Positions 36,777 through 45,525 of a stretch of DNA of 64,000 nucleotides are shown piece after piece. The stretch is from Theodoxus fluviatilis (taxonomy: Eukaryota > Mollusca > Gastropoda > Cycloneritida > Neritidae): NCBI GenBank assembly GCA_034096865.1, contig JAWQFJ010028530.1, forward strand, positions 16,001 to 80,000. Reading direction: 5' to 3'. How positions within the stretch are numbered: position 1 is the stretch's first letter; each line of letters opens with the position of its first letter. The notes under the pieces are model-generated. The model was not told where the DNA came from. It made no database searches and was given only the letters and a program-made list of their open reading frames with translations. The translations under genes were made by a program, and so were the position numbers.

Positions 36777-39700
36777 AGTTTTGTGTGTGCTGCGGTTGAG
36801 GGCGGACGTGTTCCGAGTGGCTCTTGCGTTCGATGGATCTTGTTCTGGCAGGAGGTTGTTTTCAGGCTGTTTTTCGTCGTCTGGGACACATAAGGCTACA
36901 GTGTTAATGTGAGTGACCTATCTGACAGTTTTTGGTGGTTGTGGATTTCGTATTTTGACAGTTTTATTGTGTGGTACGCGCTGGTGGTGTGATCGTGAGC
37001 GGTACTCACACTGAGGCCGCCATGGGGGTGAGCCTAGAGCAGTACAGAAGCCGCATAGGACGGTATATTGCGAGGGCCATGACAAAAAATCGGTCGCAGA
37101 AAAGGGTACGATACAACCCAGAATCAAGATACGACCCTGGAACGGAATTCACCGTTTTTCTCCTGACGCGCATGGTTGTTCTTTGTGCTGTGGTGGGATC
37201 CGTTTGTTGCCTGCAAGGCATGGCGGCATCGAACTGCGCGCAGGGCTTGGTCTCAGCCATGAAAGGTGAGCACACTACATCTGTGTGTGAGAATGAGGCT
37301 ATTTGAAGTGGCTACGATTTTGACAGGACAGAAATTATGTTGAGGGCATGGAACATAAATTTAAATCCAGGCCCAATTGAGAGAGAAGATATGCTGGTAA
37401 TGCTGTCTGATTTGGAATCATCCTTGGCAAAGAAAATTTCAGAGAAATTGGAGAGAGAAATGAAAAAACTTAGAGAAGACTTCAGGGGATTGACTGAGAA
37501 GGTGACTGAAATTGAGAAGAATGTGGTGGATATTGGAGAAAGGATAGATAGACAGATTGAGCAGCTAGACAGGGTAGAGAAAAGACAGGATGGGCTGGAA
37601 TTCTGATGGGTGAACTGACGGAACTTGTGGAACAGCAAGAGATCAGAAAACGAAGGAACAATATTCTGCTGTACGGTGTCGAGGAGTCGTAAAAAGGCGA
37701 GAGCTACGAACAGTCCGTGCAGAAGGTGCTAACAGTGGTCAAGGACGTAAAGCCACTGCAGGAAAGTGATATTGTGCGAGCACACCGTTTGGGGCGGCCT
37801 GCAGCAGGCAAAACGAGGCCACTGATCGCTCGACTGGTCAGATCATCGGACAAGGTGTGTATTCTCCAGAGAGAGAGGGGCATCGGGGTGGCCAGTGATC
37901 TTACTGCCCGACAACGCGAGGAGCTCAGCCAGGCCAGACAGGAGGGCTACTTTGCCGGGGAGGGGCCGCTATTGCGGGATTTTTTGGTCAAAAGTTCTTA
38001 AGGCCATTTTGATTCTTTTGTCCTAAAACGCCTAAAAACCCATAACATTTTTATTACTTTTTTAACTTAAAATTTTATCGTTATGCCTGCAACTTCAGAC
38101 ATAAAAGCCTACACAACACACACACACTTTCTAATCAGTCTTCTCTCTCTCGGCGGCCCTATCGGCCAAGATCAGAGGAAACAACGTCACTTCCTCCATC
38201 AAAGAACAAAGCGTGACTCCGCGGCTAAAATCCAAGGAAACAACGTCACTCCCTCCATCAAAGCACAAAGAGCGCTTCCGCAGCTAAGACCAAAGGAAAC
38301 AACGTCACTCCCTTGTCTCGGATATTCATTCTACATTTTACAAACATTTTTGTAGCCCATTTTGATTGTTTTGTCCCAAAACGCCAAAACAAAAATTGTA
38401 TGGTTTTTTAGGCGTTTCAAGAGGGTGAAAATGGTCAGAATCTGCCGGTAGGTTCCGTATCCGTAGTTTTTATCAATAACGGGTGAAGCTTTATATTCTA
38501 ACTCCATCCCACGTTTGACTCTCAACGGGTGGTCCTTACGCCCTAACTCCAGGGCCTGACGTTGATGTTGGACAAAAACGTGACAAAAAGTAACGCGTCC
38601 GGGTTTAGGTGAAACTCCCCGGACAGGCTAAGTCAGTCAGGCGGGGTGGCGGGTGCGGCCTAGGCTGAGCACTATCGGTAAAACCCGATCAAGAAATTTT
38701 GGGGAAATTTTTTAATAAAAAAAAACGACAATCTTTCTAAATTAAAAAAGGAACACCAATTTCTTTTTTTTGGCGTTTGAGGACAAAAGAATCGAAATGG
38801 CCTTAAGAACTTTTGACCCCAAAAAATCCCGTAATAGCGGCCCCCCGCAATAGCGGCCCTCCGCAATAGAGAGCCGACCCCACTTAGGCTACTAGGCGGC
38901 AAGCTCCACAACGAACGACGAAGGCAGCCTTGTAGCGGCCAAAAGTTACTGTCGACCAAAAGTTAATCAGGAAGTCATCGCAGAGTTATCTGCTCGGGAC
39001 GTGCTGAGAATTCAACTCTAAAAAGAGACGGCACCCGCCACTCCGCCTGACTGACTTGGCACGCCCGGGGAGGTATGCTAAGACCCGGCCGCGTTAATAT
39101 ATCTGCGTTTTGTGACAAACGTCTTGCTCGGCGGTACTGTACTCCGTGCACCTTAACGGTCCGCGTGATTCGGGTGTAATCTTAAGCTAAACGACGTTTA
39201 TTGGCGCTGCTGAAATGGTCGAAGTCGGAAACATTCGGAACGTCGTACCGCCGAGCAAGACGTTTGCCACAAAACGCAGATATATTAACGCGGCCGGATC
39301 TAAGCATAACTCCCCGGGCGTGCCAAGTCAGTCAACGGTCGCGTTTTATAAAACCAGACCAAAAATAGACTACAGGGAGGTGACTCCCATATTATTTCCA
39401 GCAGGGGAGACGGCTTTGCACGGGGAAAAACTTTTTTGAACGCTACATTATGTGTTAAACGACACAAATGCACCAAAAACACAAAAAACTCGTGCAGCAA
39501 CTAATGCGTCGTTTGTCGGGATATATTCCATGCGAAGAACAGGTGCAGGAGCGGTAAATCGCATAAAGAGAGAGCCGAGCAGATAACTCTGCGATGACTT
39601 CCTGATTAACTTTTGGTCGACAGTAACTTTTGGCCGCTACAAGCCTGTCAACACAAGGCCGCTCACTCGCTCCGTCGCGAGGCCGAGGAGCGGAGCAGAC

Positions 39701-42700
39701 ACCTAGGGACACTCCCGGCCCAGTCATCTACCAACTGTAATGAAGGTAACAACGCAGACGCTGAGTTACCAAACGACTTTCGTTTACTTTCATGGAACAT
39801 TGAGGGAACATTAAGTAAGTTCGATGACCCAGACTTCGTCCAGTATCTCCAGTGGTTTTCATTCGCTAATCTCTGCGAGACTTTTGTAGAATATATAGAT
39901 CTTGGAGATGCATTTCAGGATTTCTCATTACACATTTTGCCTGCAAAAAAATTGTCTTCACGCGGTCGTAGATCTGGCGGTATCTTGTGCCTTGTGCATA
40001 AAGATGTGGAGAAGTATATTGTCATATTGAAATGTAACTATGATTTCATCGTGTTCAGATTGAGTAGGATCTTGTTGCATACCGTTAGAGACGTGCTTAT
40101 GTTCTGTGTATATGTGCCACCTGTGGCGTCTCCGTATTATGATAGTATGGATGAATCAAATGGTATATTCTATTTAGAAAGCTGCATTAACGATATGTTA
40201 GACAAGCATAATGATGTTTCTGTATTGCTCTGCGGTGACTTTAATGCGAGGACTCAAGTATAGTGTGGGAGATACGCTGGGAAATGTGGCGTAGGAAGCA
40301 CGAGTTTCAGATGATGGAATTGTCAATGGATTTGGGCATAGTCTACTGTCACTTTGTGTTGCTTTTGACCCGACTATATTGAATGGGTTGATAGGTGAGG
40401 AATGTTCCCGTAGATATACTTATGTGGGCTTAAAGGGTAGTAGCGTGATATATTACATCATAGCCACAGAGGATGTTCTTCCGTTGTGTAGATCACTGTA
40501 AGTGTGTAAAACTGTAGTGTCTCCTCATATGAAACTTGATCTGACCATGGGTAATCAACCGGTGTCACTGGAGATAGAGACAGAGAAAGTGGGTGTACTA
40601 ACCAAAATAAGTTGGAATGGTCATTTGGTAGATGACTATGTCAATATGGTCAGGGAAGGTCTTGCAGAGTCTGGAGTGAATGAACTGCTGGAAGAAAGTA
40701 TAGTTGATGTAGATGCTGCCACCAGAATCATTTCAGAATCAATAGTGAGTGCAGCGGATCTTATGAAGAAAACTTTCAGGACTGCAAATAGGAATAAGCG
40801 CAGATGGTTTGATGCTGAATGTTTTCAATGCAGGAAAGAAACTAGAAAGTGTCTACGGAAGTATCTTAGAACACATTCTGAGTCGGATAGGGTCTTGTTT
40901 TTAAAGAACAGGAAACGATACAAGAGACTATTAGAACAAAAGAAGAATGAATACAGGCAAAGAATAACGACGAATTTAACTGATAATGTAAGGGATACAC
41001 AGCTGTTTTGGAAGCAGGTACGATTCTTGTGCAACAAAAGTAAGATATCTTCAGGCATTCCCTGTGAGGCATGGGTACGACATTTTCAGGAAGTGTTTCA
41101 AGCCTCACTTGAGTTCACCGGCACAGAGGGTACAACAATACAGTCTTCAGATGACAACACTACGGAACAAAGCTCAGATTTGCTAGATGCAAACATTACT
41201 CTTTTGGAAACAACAGAGATCAACTGAAAACGGGAAAAGCGGCAGGTACAGACAATATCATGGGAACTATGATTAAGAGTCCCTCAGGTGTTCTAACTCC
41301 TTACCTGTACAAACTGTTTAATGCCATTTTCTGTGCAGACTCGTTCCCGAGGCAGTGGGCAGTCTATTATTGTCCCGCTACATAAAAAAGGCTCGCTCAT
41401 AGACCCTAATAACTATTGTGGTATATATATCCTTGACTAGTAATCTCAGCAAAGTTTTCATACACATCTTAAAGAACCGTATACAGAATTGGGTGGATGA
41501 TAGTGAAATAATAGGTGAAGAGCAGGCGGGATTCAGAAGAGGTTATTCAACATACGATCGTGTGTTTGTACTGCACGGCCTGGTGAAGAGATATCTGTCA
41601 AGGAGAAAAAAATTATTTGTGGCATTTGTAGATGTTAGCAAGGCATTTGATACAGTAAAGAGACTTACCTTGTGGAGGATTCTTGAACGAATGGGCATGT
41701 CCACAAAAATGGTACGGATGTTAAAGTCACTTATGTGAACCTAAAATGTGTGAAATCCGATGAAACTATGTCAGAATTTTTTGAGTGCTTTGATGGTCTG
41801 AAACAAGGATGTAAATTAAGCCCATTACTGTTTTCTCTTTTAATGACGTCTTTTGTAAAAGATATTAAGGAGAAGGGAAAACATGGGGTTCAGCTGATAG
41901 CAAACGGTGTCGAAATCTTTGTTCTCCTATTTGCTGACGATGTCGTTTTGCTATCAGACACTGTATCTGGTCTACAAAATCAAATAGATAATATGGAAGC
42001 AGCTGCGGACAGGCTTGGTTTGCGGGTAAATACACAGAAAACAAAAGTTATGTCCTTTCGCTTGGGTGGTCACATTTCGAGACGCGAGGCGTGGTTCCTA
42101 AATGGACAAAAACTGGAGATTGTGTCCGCGTACAAGTACTTAGGTGTTACTTTGTCAACATTCCACACATCACCTCTGGGTTCGACCACTGCCTGAACCA
42201 CACCACAAACTTTTCTCGGCCTGAAAAAGAATCGCCTATGTCGAGCGTGTCACCAGTGACTTAGAAGGTAAAGTGTAGTTCGCAGGTCATGCGGCAATCC
42301 AGGACTCGAGACTGACTGACGGTGCAAACTTTTTTTTCACAACCGTGGTGTGTTGATGTCTATGCTGGCCTATCATGACTGAGCGTGGGAAGCGAGAGAT
42401 CCGGTTTATTTACAGCAATGAACGCTGCTGCTGCTACCGTTTCGTCGACCGAAACTTTTCAAAGGTGCAGTCTGCGGCCTGACTCGAACCTCATGCACCA
42501 CCCAAACACTCCGCCTTTTCTGCAGCCAGATGAGATTCAAAGGTTTTGCTCGTTTCCATACACAAAACTGCTCAACATTTTAACTTTTTTCTCTCTCTCG
42601 AAATATATCTTTCTCCACTCTTATGTTGGTGGACAGAATTTGGGAGGCCGAGACAAGTCTGCCTACAACGCTCGACTTGGAATGAATGAGTGTTTTGATG

Positions 42701-45214
42701 CATTCCTTCGGAGAGGAATTCGAATACGCCTTTACGCCTATAGGCACACAAGAAGGAATGTGGAAATTTTCCACTCGTTTATAGTCGCCTCAAACTCACT
42801 GGAATAGTACGAATGGGCACAGGCAATGATAAATTGCTTGCAATTTTCTGGGGCGATAACATTTTAAAGCACGCCAGTGCTTTGCAATCCGTGTGAACAA
42901 TGCGGAAGAGGGAGAGCTATGTATAGCGCAGGGGGACAAAAACACAGTGACTGTGGACCTCGACCGCATTCAACCGGAGTCAACACGCCGTGAACAGAGT
43001 ACACAGTTTGCATGTGTAGGTTTCAAGCGCGAAGTACACCGCCATACGATACTAGGCCTCTCAGTGAAGCCGTTTGGGGTTCACAAAGCCCTCAGCGTAC
43101 CCAGTCCTAGAGGCTTACGGTAGTCCACTTAAAGGCCCCACGACACCTATTTCCTCTGAAATGGATGAATGAATAAGTGAATGAAATACTAGCGCGAATA
43201 AGTGAAGAATGAATGAATGAGTGAGTGAATGAAGGAATAAATTAATGACTAAACAATTAAATGAGTGAATAAATAAAAGAATAACGAATGATTGTTTTTA
43301 CGGTCAATCGCCTTTGAAGGCTATGCAAGGCCATCAATAAAGAAATCAATAGAGCGCGTTAAAGTAGGAACAAGTCACAATTTCCATAGTTATTTGCGTT
43401 ATACGATTCGCGTAGGGAGGCGTGGTGGGTCTATTCTTACCCCCAACCTGCCGGGGACGTCTTCTGAAATAAGACTCGTGCTGGTGTGGCTTTACACGAC
43501 GCGTCTGCGAAACTCGTTTATTTTGCTGGGGTTTGCAGCCACCACGAATGCAATCCAAAGCAATCCAAAGCAATCCAAAGGCAAATTCGATATGTTTTAT
43601 CTGATCAATGTAATCATATGGAACGTCCATTCAGTCGTTCTTGTAATAAATGTGTTTGTCTGTTTTTTCGTCTTAATTTCGATACCGACGATAGCGATCG
43701 CTAAAATTATACCGGAAATGCCCTTTGGATTGGTTTGGATTGGTTTGGATTGGTTTGGATTCCTTTGGATTGCATACCCATTATCTGGAAAACCCGCCTC
43801 TGATTAGTAGCGTCTCAAGGTCGATAAACGACGTAAGCTTTAGGCGTGTAGAGAGACGCTGCTGGGATAAGAACAACGATAGTAACGACGACGTCCTAGA
43901 TAAAGTTCATGGCGACAACGACAGCAAAGTCTGAGGAGGATAACAATAACGATGACGACGACTGGTTTGCTCAGACTGCGCGAGGTACGCAATTCTATAA
44001 ATAAAATATCTCTCTGCGGGACACCTGCGCAATGGTACTACTGCACACGTGCTAACTTTAATAGTTCCAGGTTGACTCGTTTTAATTTTAACGCCGCTCA
44101 AACAGCCTTGTCCCTGAAGCCTTCAGTGGAACTGATTATCACGCAGGAGGCCCGGTAGCTTGGCGGTAGGAACACACGCCGTGTCTGCCTATGCGATTCG
44201 TACAAGACGAAGGACTAGGAAAATCATGAATTGACTTGAGCTTACTAAAACTAGCTCTGGTGAGGCTCGTGGTCAATGATCTTACATAGCCTAAGAAGGC
44301 CAATATGCCGTAAAACTTCCTTCCTTCCTTCCTTCCTTTCTTTCTTTCTTCCTTTTTTCATTCACTAACCAGGTTGATCTAGAACGAAAATGAGAACCTT
44401 CTAGAAGCCGTGACGCCTTTAACGCTCACGTTCACTCGTCTGTTTGATGACCTCCAGCTCGCTGCCCCGACACCCTACACTGCCAGAACGGGGGTTACGT
44501 TGGGCCCGCCTGCAAGTGCGTCTGTCCCCCCGGGCTAGGGGGGCCTCAGTGCGACTTCGTCGTTGTCTCCAAATCAGGTCAGTGGGCCGCCTCCAACATC
44601 TATCCCAAGCCGAGCTGTTTACTACGTTTTGTTCAAGGAGATAGAGCCGGGTGTGGCCAGAGCGAGTTGCGTCGTGACGACGGAGAACCATTTCAGGACG
44701 CTGTGTGCGTGGTAAGCGTCAGCAAGTGGTGCTTTGGATGCTTTGCATGGGCTTGCTTTGCGCACGAGAATAATCAAGATGCTTGGACTCTCAGCTGGTC
44801 CCAGTCTACGTGCTCCTGTGCACGTGTACTTTCGCAATAGGCACACGCGTTCGCGCGCACAAATATGCATGCATGCAAGCACAAACGCACACAAACAAAA
44901 ACGCAAATGAAAACACGCAACCCCATGTGCACACTCACGTAAACACACAGAAATGGGGAGATGGTTGCTATTATACCACCACTCACCCACCCCAACACCC
45001 CATCTCTTACCCTCTTGCCTCACCCCCCACTCCTCGCTCCCACCCCCCACTCTGTATTACACTGTTATGAATGATTTGGATATGACATCCTCTTGGTGGT
45101 TCCCTAATTCTCTTGGTTACCCCCCCCCCCCCCCCCACTTCCTTTTGCCTGTTTCTACTTATTCTGATTTCTTAGGAAGGGAGGGAGAGAGAGAGGGGGA
45201 GAGGGAGGGAGGGG

Positions 45215-45293
<79 letters not shown>

Positions 45294-45377
45294 TGAGAGA
45301 GAGAGAAGGAGAGCGAGAGAGAGTGAGAGATAGAGTGTGTGTGAGAAAGAGAGAGTGAAAGTGTGTGTGTGTGTGCG

Positions 45378-45435
<58 letters not shown>

Positions 45436-45441
45436 TGTGTG

Positions 45442-45481
<40 letters not shown>

Positions 45482-45489
45482 TGTGTATG

Positions 45490-45525
<36 letters not shown>

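Larger units (their letters stand above)
36985..42190 (+). mobile_element. Broken non-LTR retrotransposon (LINE) in astacin intron 7
   Basis: Sense orientation, same strand as the host gene. In order it has an ORF1 with N-terminal module, 2A-like motif and coiled coil, then an ORF2 with apurinic-type endonuclease and reverse transcriptase. It is split at 37962-39643 by terminal-inverted-repeat elements. Stops and frameshifts make it inactive. The 3' end appears truncated shortly after the YKYLGVTLS motif. The domain order and 2A-like motif fit CR1/L2-type families, but the clade was not determined. Confidence 0.88.
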
